This document shows positions 1-7,962 of a DNA stretch of 64,000 nt, piece by piece. The notes beneath the pieces were generated by a model. It ran no database searches. It was given only the letters and a program-made list of their open reading frames with translations, and had not been told where the DNA came from. Origin of the DNA: Microbacterium hydrocarbonoxydans (GTDB taxonomy: Bacteria; Actinomycetota; Actinomycetes; Actinomycetales; Microbacteriaceae); assembly GCF_023715885.1 (NCBI RefSeq), contig NZ_JAMBOY010000001.1, positions 372,001 to 436,000 on the forward strand, written 5' to 3'. The first letter of the stretch is position 1, and the number at the start of each line of letters is the position of its first letter. The position numbers and the translations under genes were made by a program.

Positions 1-2
1 TA

Positions 3-299
3 GACATAGAGTCTGCTCGCTATTCGTTGAGCCAGGTCGTGGACAAGTTGAAGCGCCGTAAGTCTTGGAAGTCGGCTGAGTTTGAGTTACGCGACATCCG
101 GATCACGACGAGTGCCAATGCGGGGGATAAGGAGAAGATAGAACCTCCAGCGGTCAAAGCCAATGGGCTTCGCCCGCGCGGGCGCCGTTGGTTCATCCGA
201 AACCGGGACAACCTGATCATCAGTTTGGGCGGCGGATTCATCGTCAGCACCGCCATAGTCGTCCTGCAGCTTGTAGGCGCAATTCCCGTGCCTGGGTGA
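3..299 (+). CDS. Hypothetical protein with C-terminal membrane anchor, 5'-truncated by window edge
   Basis: The frame is open from base 3 with no stop upstream, so the true start is probably outside the window; a TTG at 27 is the only internal candidate I would consider. The visible 98 residues are a basic, polar stretch (KLKRRKSW, RPRGRRW) followed by one hydrophobic helix near the C-terminus (about residues 70-95, IISLGGGFIVSTAIVVLQLVG) and a short PVPG tail. I recognise no family. It looks like the end of a membrane-tethered protein with a cytoplasmic N-terminal part. No function can be assigned. Confidence 0.5.
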   Translation, partial: DIESARYSLSQVVDKLKRRKSWKSAEFELRDIRITTSANAGDKEKIEPPAVKANGLRPRGRRWFIRNRDNLIISLGGGFIVSTAIVVLQLVGAIPVPG

Positions 300-365
300 C
301 TGCGGCCGGAGTCGACGCCGTCCGCCGTGCGCGAGCCCGGGAGAAGTTCGATCTAAGATACCCGC

Positions 366-1295
366 TCACGGAATCACGATGACCTTCCCCGCGATCCGTC
401 CCTCCGCAGCCTCGGCATGCACGGCAGGCAGCTCTTCGAGCGGAACCCGCCGCGTGACCTCAACGGTGAGCACCCCGGCATCTACCAATCCGACGAGCTC
501 GCGCAGCTTCTCCGCGTCGCTCCGCACGAAAACGACGACCGAGCGCACGCCGCGGTCGGCGTCGTCGGGGGCGGGCATCCATGCGGTCGTGCTGACGACG
601 ACTCCCCCGTCGCGCACGAGGCCGACCAGAGCGGTGAACTCGTCGGGCTCGATGGGGGCGAGGTTGAGCAGTAGGTCGACCTGGTCGGTCACGGCATCCC
701 GCACCGTGGACTGCGTGTGGTCGATGATGTCGTCGGCGCCCGCTGCGCGCACGGCATCCGCACTCCGAGGGCTCGCGGTCGCGATGACGTAGGCGCCCGC
801 GCGCTTGGCGAGGGCGATCGCGTACTTGCCGACGACTCCGCCGGCGCCGACGATGAGCACGCGCTGGCCGGCTTCGAGTCCGCCGTCGTCGAACAGCGCC
901 TGGCGCGCGGTGAGGGCGACCGACGGGAGTGCGGCGGCATCCGCCAGCGGAACGCTCGTGGGCGCGGCGACGATCGAGTCGGAGGGGGCGACGACGTACT
1001 CGGCGGCGCCTCCGTCGTCGGTCATCGGCAGGAACCCGATCACCGGGTCGCCGACCGCGAAGCCCTCGACTCCGTCGCCGATGGCGTCGATCGTTCCGGA
1101 CACGTCGTATCCAGGGACGTGCGGGAGCTTCACCGGGATCGGCAGGAACCCGGCGCGCATGCCGTTGTCGGCGGCGTTGAAAGCGGATGCCGCGACGCGC
1201 AGCCGCACCTGACCCGCCGCCGGAGTGGGCTGCTCGATCTCCTCGGTGCGGAGCACCTCGGGACCGCCGACCTCGTGGAACCGTACTGCCTTCAT
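366..1295 (-). CDS. NADP-dependent quinone-oxidoreductase-like alcohol dehydrogenase (MDR family)
   Basis: A 309-residue zinc-independent medium-chain dehydrogenase/reductase. The N-terminal GroES-like half has the PGYDVSG motif (61-67). The nucleotide-binding half has VLIVGAGGVVGKYA with the glycine motif at 150-156. No structural or catalytic zinc cysteines are seen, as expected for the quinone-reductase branch, which reduces enones or quinones with NADPH in the cytoplasm. An AAAGGG ribosome-binding site precedes ATG 1295. It is transcribed divergently from a MarR regulator across an 87-bp gap holding two palindromes, so it is probably that regulator's target, induced by reactive carbonyls or aromatic compounds. 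The substrate is unknown. Confidence 0.88.
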   Translation of the reverse strand: MKAVRFHEVGGPEVLRTEEIEQPTPAAGQVRLRVAASAFNAADNGMRAGFLPIPVKLPHVPGYDVSGTIDAIGDGVEGFAVGDPVIGFLPMTDDGGAAEYVVAPSDSIVAAPTSVPLADAAALPSVALTARQALFDDGGLEAGQRVLIVGAGGVVGKYAIALAKRAGAYVIATASPRSADAVRAAGADDIIDHTQSTVRDAVTDQVDLLLNLAPIEPDEFTALVGLVRDGGVVVSTTAWMPAPDDADRGVRSVVVFVRSDAEKLRELVGLVDAGVLTVEVTRRVPLEELPAVHAEAAEGRIAGKVIVIP

Positions 1296-1316
1296 GACTC
1301 ATCCCTTTCGTAAGTA

Positions 1317-1330
1317 CTTCGAATTCGAAG
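1317..1330. promoter_or_regulatory. MarR operator, copy 1
   Basis: A perfect 14-bp palindrome, CTTCGAATTCGAAG, between the oxidoreductase and MarR starts. Its centre is 35 bp from that of the second copy. It is probably the binding site of the adjacent MarR dimer. Confidence 0.7.
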
Positions 1331-1350
1331 CATATGGGAACGGTAGCACT

Positions 1351-1366
1351 GCTTCGAATTCGAAGC
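1351..1366. promoter_or_regulatory. MarR operator, copy 2
   Basis: A perfect 16-bp palindrome, GCTTCGAATTCGAAGC, containing the same 14-bp core as copy 1. It ends 4 bp before the MarR -10 hexamer, so binding would block that promoter and fits autorepression. Confidence 0.75.
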
Positions 1367-1370
1367 AATC

Positions 1371-1376
1371 TATACT
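1371..1376 (+). promoter_or_regulatory. -10 element of a leaderless MarR transcript
   Basis: TATACT lies exactly 6 nt before ATG 1383 with no Shine-Dalgarno sequence between them. Transcription should therefore start at or next to the start codon. Confidence 0.65.
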
Positions 1377-1382
1377 GGACCT

Positions 1383-1904
1383 ATGAGTCGCCCCGCGCAG
1401 CTGTCCCAGCTCGAGCTCTCGGCGTACTTCGCGTTCACCGAGGTCAGCAGCCTGCTGCGGCATGAGGTCGAGAAGCAGCTGCGCGACGTCGGCAAGCTCA
1501 GCTACGTGCAGTTCCAGCTGCTCGCGCGGCTTGGGGATGCTTCTGGTGGGTCACTGCGGATGACCGACCTCGCGGACGGCGTCGTCTACAGCCGGAGCGG
1601 GCTGACGTATCAGGCGCAGACGCTGGAGGAACGGGGGCTGGTCACGCGGGCGCCGTCACCGGACGATGAGCGCAGCACGATGGTGACGCTGACCGATGCG
1701 GGGCGGGCGGTGCTGGCGGAGGTGTTCCCCGGGCACATCGCAGTCGTGCGGGGGTTGCTGTTCGAGTCGTTGGATGAGGGGGATGTTGGGGTGCTGGAAC
1801 GGGTTATGACTCGGGTGAGTGGGCATCTGCGGGCAAATCCACCTCGGAGTGCTGGGGGGCGGAAGCGGAAGAGTGGCACTAGCTCACACGACTTCACCGG
1901 GTGA
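1383..1904 (+). CDS. MarR-family transcriptional regulator
   Basis: A 173-residue winged-helix protein. The central region LRMTDLADGVVYSRSGLTYQAQTLEERGLVTRAPSPDDERSTMVTLTDAGR is the classic MarR recognition helix and wing with the DxR motif. The N-terminal helices form the dimer interface. The tail (about 155-173) is basic and unconserved. It is divergent from the oxidoreductase at 366-1295, and two copies of an identical palindrome lie between them, which suggests a ligand-released repressor of that gene and of itself. The ligand is unknown. Confidence 0.9.
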   Translation: MSRPAQLSQLELSAYFAFTEVSSLLRHEVEKQLRDVGKLSYVQFQLLARLGDASGGSLRMTDLADGVVYSRSGLTYQAQTLEERGLVTRAPSPDDERSTMVTLTDAGRAVLAEVFPGHIAVVRGLLFESLDEGDVGVLERVMTRVSGHLRANPPRSAGGRKRKSGTSSHDFTG

Positions 1905-1981
1905 AGCGACGCCGTCATTCTCGGACGAAGATTGCATCTCTTGCGCCAATCGCAATACCGTGAATAGACGCCTACAAGCAC

Positions 1982-3196
1982 ATGAGGAGCGAAGTGTCCA
2001 ATGAAGAGTTGAACGACGCGGTCGTAACCGCCGACGTCGATGACGAGAGCCACGCGGACGACGCCACCGTGCTCAACGACCCCGAGGAACCGGAGTCTAC
2101 GATCGATTCAGTAGCGGCCAGCCTGCCGTACTTCGGGGCAGACTTCGACGTAGCTGGGTTGGTACGTCGCCTGGCGGATGACGATATCGTTATCCCGCGG
2201 TTCGATCCCGACGAGAGCTCAGACCTTTCCGTGGAGGGTTTTCAGCGCCAGCGCGTCTGGACAAAGCCTCGAATGGAGAAATTCATCGAGTCACTGCTCC
2301 TCGGATGGCCAGTCCCAAACATCTTCCTCGTTGTCGAGCCGGATGGCAAGTATCTCGTGCTCGACGGGCAGCAACGCCTCACGACGCTCTCCGATTTCTA
2401 TAACGGAGAATTCAGCCTCGAAGACGTGGTACCGGAGCTCGGGGGAGCCAACATTTCAAACCTTTCGACCGAAAGTCGCCGACGTCTCAACAACACCTTT
2501 ATTCAGGCCGTCGTGATTGAACCTTCGGAGCCGGACGGTCGCGACTCAGTTTATCGCTTGTTCGGACGGCTTAATAGCGGTGGGGTGGCGCTTACTCCTC
2601 AAGAAATCCGAGTTGCGCTGTACCGCGGACCGCTAGTCAACTTCATTCGGGACCTCAATCACAACGACGATTGGCGGATCCTCTACGGTTTGAAGAATGG
2701 CGAAGAGTTCACGACTGACAAGAAGCTGAAGGACCACGAATTAATCCTTCGCTCGCTCGTTATGTCAGATGTTGTTGAAAAGATTCACCTCGACTGGGAC
2801 GATAAGGCGGCGAGGATTTCAGCATATCGTCCACCTATGGTTCAGTTCTTGAACTCGTACCTAGACAGCAACCGTCAACCGACTGAGGCACGCCTGAATG
2901 CCCTCGAGAGCGCTTTCAAAGTAAGTTGTCAGTTGCTCAATCAAGCCGATGGACGCGAGGCGCTGAGATTCGCCGGCAGACTCAATGCCGCCCACATTGA
3001 CGCCCTGCTGGCGAACCTGATCTTTGCCGCCGAGAACGGATTACTCTTTTCCGTCGATCAAGTCCGGGCAGCGATATCCGACCTTCGTACTAACGAAGCG
3101 TATATCGGGTGGATCTCCGGCAGCACTTCACATCGGGACAGCGTCTATGGCCGCCTCAAGGCTGTCCGCGAAGCCCTATTGGCGACACTGCAGTGA
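1982..3196 (+). CDS. DUF262 domain protein (GmrS/DndB-like superfamily), putative defence component
   Basis: A 404-residue protein with the DUF262 hallmarks: an FQRQRVW entry motif (88-93), the LVLDGQQRLTTL motif with DGQQR at 128-132, and GRLNSGGVALTPQEIR further on. DUF262 proteins are ParB/Srx-fold nucleotide-binding or nuclease-like proteins found in GmrSD-type and other anti-phage systems. ATG 1982 is the longest start; GTG 1994 is an attractive alternative because GAGGAG (1984-1989) sits just before it. The stop codon overlaps the GTG of the HEPN gene, so the two are translationally coupled. GC content is near 50-55% by eye, well below the flanks, which suggests acquisition by transfer. 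Target and activity are unknown. Confidence 0.82.
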   Translation: MRSEVSNEELNDAVVTADVDDESHADDATVLNDPEEPESTIDSVAASLPYFGADFDVAGLVRRLADDDIVIPRFDPDESSDLSVEGFQRQRVWTKPRMEKFIESLLLGWPVPNIFLVVEPDGKYLVLDGQQRLTTLSDFYNGEFSLEDVVPELGGANISNLSTESRRRLNNTFIQAVVIEPSEPDGRDSVYRLFGRLNSGGVALTPQEIRVALYRGPLVNFIRDLNHNDDWRILYGLKNGEEFTTDKKLKDHELILRSLVMSDVVEKIHLDWDDKAARISAYRPPMVQFLNSYLDSNRQPTEARLNALESAFKVSCQLLNQADGREALRFAGRLNAAHIDALLANLIFAAENGLLFSVDQVRAAISDLRTNEAYIGWISGSTSHRDSVYGRLKAVREALLATLQ

Positions 3197-3744
3197 CCCT
3201 GCAAGTATTTCCGCACCGAGAGGCGCATCAGCTCTGGACACAGCTGGAGTCTGAGTTCGAGCGATGGCGGAAAGCAGTCTCATATATTCCCGCTGATCAG
3301 ATCCGGCTGCAGGAGGACCTTCGCGGTTACCTATGCCTTCGTTGCGCTGGATTTCTTGAGTCACTTGCATTTGAGTGCGTCAAAAGGTACTTGACGACGC
3401 ATTCTAGCGGCCCCGCCCTCGAGTTCGCACAGTCGTTCTTTCACCAGGCTCCGAATCTCAATGCGACGACCCTACCAAAACTCATTGATCGCTTTGGCAA
3501 GGAGCATAGCAACAGTTTCAAAAAATTCCTGACCCCGCAGCTGGCAGATAGCCTAAACGATCTAGCGGCTGTCCGCAACAACATTGCCCACGGGAATCTG
3601 CAAGGGGGGCGCAAACTTAATCCCGATCGATATCACGCCCTCTGCAAGGCAATACTCGGCTGGTTCTCGGGAGAGTTTCTCGAGCCACAGGCAACCTCGC
3701 AGGCGATCGACCCAGACATGACAAATGTCGTAGACGAGCCATAA
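3193..3744 (+). CDS. HEPN-domain protein (RiboL-PSP-like), probable RNase partner of DUF262 protein
   Basis: I place the start at GTG 3193, which overlaps the upstream TGA (GTGA) and gives 183 residues; the longer open frame upstream lies inside the DUF262 gene. It is all-helical, with LRGYLCLRCAGFLESLAFECVKRY (about 43-66) and VRNNIAHG containing the HEPN R-x4-H motif (R128, H133), the catalytic motif of HEPN ribonucleases. HEPN proteins paired with DUF262 proteins recur in defence neighbourhoods, and here both lie next to a restriction-modification system. I infer a nuclease effector controlled by the DUF262 sensor. Low GC matches its partner. Whether it works as a toxin or inside a complex cannot be seen. 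Confidence 0.75.
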   Translation: MTLQVFPHREAHQLWTQLESEFERWRKAVSYIPADQIRLQEDLRGYLCLRCAGFLESLAFECVKRYLTTHSSGPALEFAQSFFHQAPNLNATTLPKLIDRFGKEHSNSFKKFLTPQLADSLNDLAAVRNNIAHGNLQGGRKLNPDRYHALCKAILGWFSGEFLEPQATSQAIDPDMTNVVDEP

Positions 3745-4082
3745 TCTAACGGGTTTCGCTATCCGTCGGCAAAGGTTGAACCCGAGGTTACTGACCTCTG
3801 CCATCACCGAGAACCTCGTCCAAGAAGGTGAGGATCCCGCTCAACCAGCGCATCAGGCGGCATCGTGTGGATCGCACTGACCACAACCAGTCCGCGAGGA
3901 GTAGTAGTCGTCCTTACTCAAAGACAAGCCCCGCGAATGCGGGACTAAGCGACCCGCATCCGGGCCTCTCAACGCAATTCGCACCGCGACCGAGAGAACA
4001 GGGGACATTTGCATCAACCGGCGTCTGCCAATGTGCCTTCCATAGCCCCTCTCCCTCGAACAGGGGCGCGGCTTTGTATGAA
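3745..4082. other. Intergenic region between convergent defence genes
   Basis: No convincing gene. It holds a CCCGC-GAAT-GCGGG hairpin (3930-3943) and, just downstream of the restriction gene on the minus strand, a weak inverted repeat with GCCCCT (4045-4050) and AGGGGC (4062-4067) that could terminate that operon. Short open frames on both strands show no family features and overlap these hairpins. Confidence 0.5.
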
Positions 4083-5039
4083 TCACTTGAATGGCACATC
4101 GGGAGCTTCGACAGGAGATATTTCCGCTTCGTCGGCTAGCCTCCAAAGCTGCCCGCCAAACTCAGCAACGAACGGATCCTCGTCTGTTGCCGGAACCAGC
4201 CGAATGCTGACTACTTCCCCCGGCTCCGGCGCCTCGACTCCTAGCTGCCTCGCCGCAACACGATGCTTCTCGTAATCACCGCCGAGGATGACGTACCCCT
4301 CGGGGCGTAGCGTCGTACGTGCACCACCGTTGGCTCGCACCCGCTTCATGAAGTCGTCCTGCTGCGCCACAGTCGCGATCACATTTCGGCCGATTCTTCG
4401 TCCGGTCACTCGGCGGAGCAATTCATTAACGCGCTTCTGACCGGACTTTGGGGAGAAGATCGCCGCGAGTGTCTCGGCGTCACAGTCAAGGAGGACGTTC
4501 GGCGGCAGATCGCCAGGCCGCTGCAGCCATCTGACGGCCTCTCGCCCTGCCTGATTCAGCTGCACCTTTGCGTCACGATTTGGTTTAATCCTGCAGTGGT
4601 CTAGCGTCGCGCGGACTACGCCGAGGGCGAACTCGTTCTTGGCGTCGCTCACGTAGCCCACGACGAGAAGATGCCCGAGTGCTTCCGGCGGAATCATCCA
4701 CCCGTTCATCCGCTGGGAGAACTTGCAGTCAACGTCTACGTCGGCGATCCTATAGTCGAGCTTTTCGCCTTCATCGATTACGTCGTCGAACTCACGACGA
4801 AGGTTGATCTCGAAGAGAGTACCGAAGTGCGTTCGTTCGGTCTTGTGTAGCTCGGCCCACGAGTATCGCCCAGTACGCTGACCGTCATAAAGCTGATCGA
4901 GGGTGCGTCGCATGAGTCGTCCGGTGCGGGTGCCATCCGGATCTGCAGTGCGAAGCTTTTGATAAACAGCCACTAGCTCCAGATCGCCCTCACTCTCCAG
5001 CGGGTCTGGCTCCCAGCCCCGCAGCAGCTCGGCACTCAT
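4083..5039 (-). CDS. NaeI-family type II restriction endonuclease
   Basis: A 318-residue homologue of NaeI (317 residues from memory), a type IIE enzyme that cuts GCCGGC after binding a second effector site. The match is clear in TLDQLYDGQRTGR, LHKTERTHFGTLFEINL, VDCKFS and VIATVAQQDDFMKRV. The NaeI catalytic residues E70, D86, D95 and K97 correspond to E77, D95, D104 and K106 here. The NaeI Leu43, whose change to Lys is reported to give topoisomerase-like activity, corresponds to Leu50. The gene follows the methyltransferase by 4 nt in the same operon. The start ATG 5039 is the only sensible one. GCCGGC specificity is inferred from homology. Confidence 0.9.
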   Translation of the reverse strand: MSAELLRGWEPDPLESEGDLELVAVYQKLRTADPDGTRTGRLMRRTLDQLYDGQRTGRYSWAELHKTERTHFGTLFEINLRREFDDVIDEGEKLDYRIADVDVDCKFSQRMNGWMIPPEALGHLLVVGYVSDAKNEFALGVVRATLDHCRIKPNRDAKVQLNQAGREAVRWLQRPGDLPPNVLLDCDAETLAAIFSPKSGQKRVNELLRRVTGRRIGRNVIATVAQQDDFMKRVRANGGARTTLRPEGYVILGGDYEKHRVAARQLGVEAPEPGEVVSIRLVPATDEDPFVAEFGGQLWRLADEAEISPVEAPDVPFK

Positions 5040-5043
5040 CCGA

Positions 5044-6363
5044 TCAGCTGACCTTACTCCGAAATCGAGTAATCACTTCGTGCCGCCAGTGATCTTCCTG
5101 CCCGGTGAAGCCCCTGAAGTCTCCGAGCAAGTATCGCTCACTTCCATCGATGTCGAACCTGTGGAGTTCGAAGTCGCGCCCGATCGCTGCGAGTCTCTGC
5201 TGAACTGCAGCAGTGCTTCCTTCGTTGTAGGCACCAACCAACTCATCAAGACTTAGCGGCCGATCGCTGCTGGCAAGCGCTCGGTACACCGGATCCTGAA
5301 GGCTCACACCATCGGGCTGAACCACTCTCGCGATGCCCTCCTGAGTGAGAGCAGCCCGAACACTGCGACCAAGCGCCTCCGCGACAGGTGGAGGGAACGC
5401 GTTCCCGATCTGTCGGTACTGCGACGTTTTCCGGCCAGCGAAAGTGTACGCATCCTCCGCCTTCCAGCCCTGGACTCGAGCCGCCATCTCGATGGTCAAA
5501 CGTGGTGGGGCCGTCCTGAACGAGGGAGATTGACGGTTAGGTCGCGTGTCAGCGATCCCCCTACCATCAACGCCCAGCTTCGCCCACGCTGCCTTCGCCC
5601 TCGTTGGGCCAAGGTCGGCGCCGCCGTGTTTCTTGCTGCCGCCCACGAGCGTCGGCCCGATATCGTTCGCTGCCTCGCGCCAAGCATCCGCATACTTCCA
5701 GCCGTCAGCTGCCATCAAGTCGTGCAGCGCTTCTCCGACCGTGATTCGAGCGCCCGGCCGTGGCTCTGGCCAATGGAAGTAACGCATCTCGTCCGCCCGC
5801 ATCGCCACGAGGACGAAACGGGGGCGCAGCTGCGGGACACCGAAGTCAGCGGCGTGGAGTAGCTTCCACTCTCCGACGTAGCCGAGATCATCGAGACGGT
5901 CCAGGATTCGCTGGCGGTACGCAGCAAATCTGGGGGAGGAAAGCCCGCGGACATTCTCAAGCATCACTGCGCGGGGCTGGATGACACCTACCTGCTCGAT
6001 GGCCCAGGCGAACAAGTCGCGCTCGTCACCCGTCCCGAGCTGCTTGCCCGCAGCTGAGAAGGGTGGGCACGGTACCCCGCCGGCAAACATGTCGACGCCC
6101 TCATACTCCCGTGGGTGCCAGAGTGTCCGGTCGGCAACATCGCCCACGGCAACATCGACCCCAAGGTTCGATCGAAGTGTCTGTGCTGCGGTTTCATCGA
6201 TCTCAACGGCCAGCGCATGGGAGAACCCGGCTTTGTGAAGTCCAAGTGATTGACCGCCAGCGCCCGCGCAAACCTCCACGAGAGTATGAGCGGAGTCCTG
6301 GGAGCGACGAGATTCTGGCACGGTTTCATCGTACGTCTGGCCTGCGACATAGGCCTGAAGCAT
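5044..6363 (-). CDS. DNA (cytosine-5)-methyltransferase, NaeI-type modification enzyme
   Basis: A 439-residue C5-cytosine methyltransferase. It shows motif I VEVCAGAGG (29-37), motif IV PCPPF (98-102, catalytic Cys99), motif VI ENV (136-138), motif VIII QLRPR (178-182) and motif X RQIGNAFPPP (317-326). The target-recognition region lies roughly at 210-290. About 100 extra C-terminal residues follow motif X. The same frame is open much further upstream, but that part has no family similarity and overlaps the SDR gene; ATG 6363 has an AAGG 7 nt before it, and ATG 6498 is a less likely alternative. It lies upstream of the NaeI-like nuclease, so it should protect GCCGGC sites and be made first. 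Confidence 0.9.
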   Translation of the reverse strand: MLQAYVAGQTYDETVPESRRSQDSAHTLVEVCAGAGGQSLGLHKAGFSHALAVEIDETAAQTLRSNLGVDVAVGDVADRTLWHPREYEGVDMFAGGVPCPPFSAAGKQLGTGDERDLFAWAIEQVGVIQPRAVMLENVRGLSSPRFAAYRQRILDRLDDLGYVGEWKLLHAADFGVPQLRPRFVLVAMRADEMRYFHWPEPRPGARITVGEALHDLMAADGWKYADAWREAANDIGPTLVGGSKKHGGADLGPTRAKAAWAKLGVDGRGIADTRPNRQSPSFRTAPPRLTIEMAARVQGWKAEDAYTFAGRKTSQYRQIGNAFPPPVAEALGRSVRAALTQEGIARVVQPDGVSLQDPVYRALASSDRPLSLDELVGAYNEGSTAAVQQRLAAIGRDFELHRFDIDGSERYLLGDFRGFTGQEDHWRHEVITRFRSKVS

Positions 6364-6588
6364 CACCGAGCCTTGTTGTGACCGATCTTCCCCGCCCGGG
6401 TCCAGAGCACTGCGATCGACGTACCAGGAACGCGTGGCCGAAGGGTACGCGGCTCGGACCTGGATCGGAACCCGAGCTAGTTCGTCACCTCTCAACATGA
6501 AGCTCACACCAAGAGTGCGCTCTCGATCGGGCGGGACTATCATCGAAATACATAGACGCACCGTTGCGAAACCCGAAGGAGCTCCACC

Positions 6589-7584
6589 ATGGCCCTCACC
6601 GCCCACTCCACGATCGGCGACTGGCTCAACGACCCGACCGGCGGCCCGCTCATCCGCGGACTGTTCGAGCAGACCGGCGCCGACCCTGAGCTCCTCACTC
6701 CGGTCCTCGGGCTCCCGCTGCAGCAGCTCGTGGCGATGAGCCAGGGCCAGCTCCCGCAGTCGGTCGTCGACGACCTCGTCCGCGCGGCGAACAACGGCGA
6801 GATCCCCGAAGACACGAGCACCGAGGGCTGGACTGAGACCCCCACCTCCGGACGCTTCGCTGGCAAGACCGTGATCGTCACGGGAGCCGCGTCCGGGATC
6901 GGTAAGGCCACGGCATCCCGCATCGCCCGTGAAGGTGGACGCGTCATCGCCGCCGACATCTCCGCCGAGAAGCTCGACGCGCTGAAGTCCGAGCTGCCCG
7001 ACATCGTCACGGTCGCCGGTGACCTCACCCAGCAGGACGCGATCGACGCCGTCATCGCCGCCGCGGGCGACACCATCGACGGTCTCGCGAACGTCGCCGG
7101 CATCAACGACGACTTCTCCCCCGCGGGCGAGACGACGGATGCTGTGTGGGACCGCGTCATCGCCATCAACCTCACCGCCCCGTTCAAGCTCATGCGCGCG
7201 GTGCTGCCGATCATGGAGAAGGCCGGCCGCGGCGCGATCCTCAACGTCTCGAGCGAGGCGGGCCTGCGCGGCAACGCCTCGGGCAACGCCTACACGGCGA
7301 GCAAGCACGGCATCATCGGCGTCACGAAGTCCGCGGCGTTCATGTACGGGCCGAAGGGCATCCGCGTGAACAGCGTCGCTCCCGGAGGGGTGGCCACCGG
7401 CATCCCCATGCCCCCAAACATGTCGGAGTACGGGTCCGGGCGTCTCGCTCCGTTCCAGCAGGCGATCCCCACCGTCGCGACCGCCGAGCACCTCGCCGCC
7501 TCGATCACGTTCCTGCTGTCGGACGACGCCGTGAACATCAACGGTGCCGTGTTGGCCTCGGACGGAGGATGGTCGGTTCAGTAG
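6589..7584 (+). CDS. SDR-family NAD(P)-dependent oxidoreductase with N-terminal helical extension
   Basis: 331 residues. The Rossmann part starts near residue 90 with TGAASGIG (98-105). It has NVAG (168-171), catalytic Ser221/222 and YTASK (Y235, K239), followed by an APGGV loop and a DGGWSVQ C-terminus. This fits a classical short-chain dehydrogenase. The first 85 residues (TIGDWLNDPTGGPLIRGLF and on) are unusual for an SDR and resemble a small helical domain I associate with the C-termini of some GH3 glucosidases; that comparison is from memory and weak. A GAAGGAG site precedes ATG 6589. It stands alone and ends in a strong hairpin. The substrate is unknown. Confidence 0.88.
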   Translation: MALTAHSTIGDWLNDPTGGPLIRGLFEQTGADPELLTPVLGLPLQQLVAMSQGQLPQSVVDDLVRAANNGEIPEDTSTEGWTETPTSGRFAGKTVIVTGAASGIGKATASRIAREGGRVIAADISAEKLDALKSELPDIVTVAGDLTQQDAIDAVIAAAGDTIDGLANVAGINDDFSPAGETTDAVWDRVIAINLTAPFKLMRAVLPIMEKAGRGAILNVSSEAGLRGNASGNAYTASKHGIIGVTKSAAFMYGPKGIRVNSVAPGGVATGIPMPPNMSEYGSGRLAPFQQAIPTVATAEHLAASITFLLSDDAVNINGAVLASDGGWSVQ

Positions 7585-7598
7585 GTCCGACGCTCAGC

Positions 7599-7631
7599 GC
7601 GTGATCCGCCGAATCGATCGGCGGATCACGC
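7599..7631 (+). terminator. Rho-independent-type hairpin after the SDR gene
   Basis: A perfect 13-bp stem (7599-7611 paired with 7619-7631) with a 7-nt AATCGAT loop, starting 15 nt after the stop. There is no U-tract, which is usual in high-GC actinobacteria. Confidence 0.75.
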
Positions 7632-7678
7632 CCGGCGAGGCAGGTGGCACTTTCAACTTGCGGATAACTTCCTTCTCA

Positions 7679-7951
7679 CTACGATTGCCGCTCTCTGCGC
7701 GCGGCGCGCAACTTTGACAATCGAGTCGTGGCCGCCGAGCCGACCATGAACGCGAGCAAACCGATCAAGAGGTACGCAGGAAGGGCATCGCCAGTGGGGC
7801 TGTCCATGTTGCCCGACCAGCCGAACCATGCCAGCACAGCGAACCACCCCACGACCGGGATCATCGCCAGTACAGCGCTCAGCTTCTGTCCCGCGCAGCC
7901 GGTCAGGGTTCCCCAGAGGAAGAGCGCGACACCAACGATGATGTAAGCCAT
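7679..7951 (-). CDS. Small membrane protein, partner of the upstream secreted protein (module A)
   Basis: I take the start at ATG 7951, giving 90 residues; the longer frame overlaps the upstream gene. There are three hydrophobic helices (about 3-21, 24-44 and 57-74) and a basic cytoplasmic tail (RLSKLRAARRERQS). It starts 11 nt after the stop of the secreted protein at 7963-8829, so the two form an operon. The second copy of this arrangement (12440-12637 after 12668-13531) also pairs a secreted protein with a small membrane protein. An immunity or anchoring role is possible but is only inference. No known family recognised. Confidence 0.65.
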   Translation of the reverse strand: MAYIIVGVALFLWGTLTGCAGQKLSAVLAMIPVVGWFAVLAWFGWSGNMDSPTGDALPAYLLIGLLAFMVGSAATTRLSKLRAARRERQS

Positions 7952-7962
7952 ACCCGACTCCC

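Noticed and set aside
3828..4139. Small open frames in the gap between the defence genes
   Set aside because: They overlap hairpins and the 3' end of the restriction gene and show no family features or ribosome-binding site.
6364..7491. Long N-terminal extension of the methyltransferase frame on the minus strand
   Set aside because: It overlaps the SDR gene antisense and has no methyltransferase features before residue V-E-V-C-A-G; the start at 6363 gives a normal protein.
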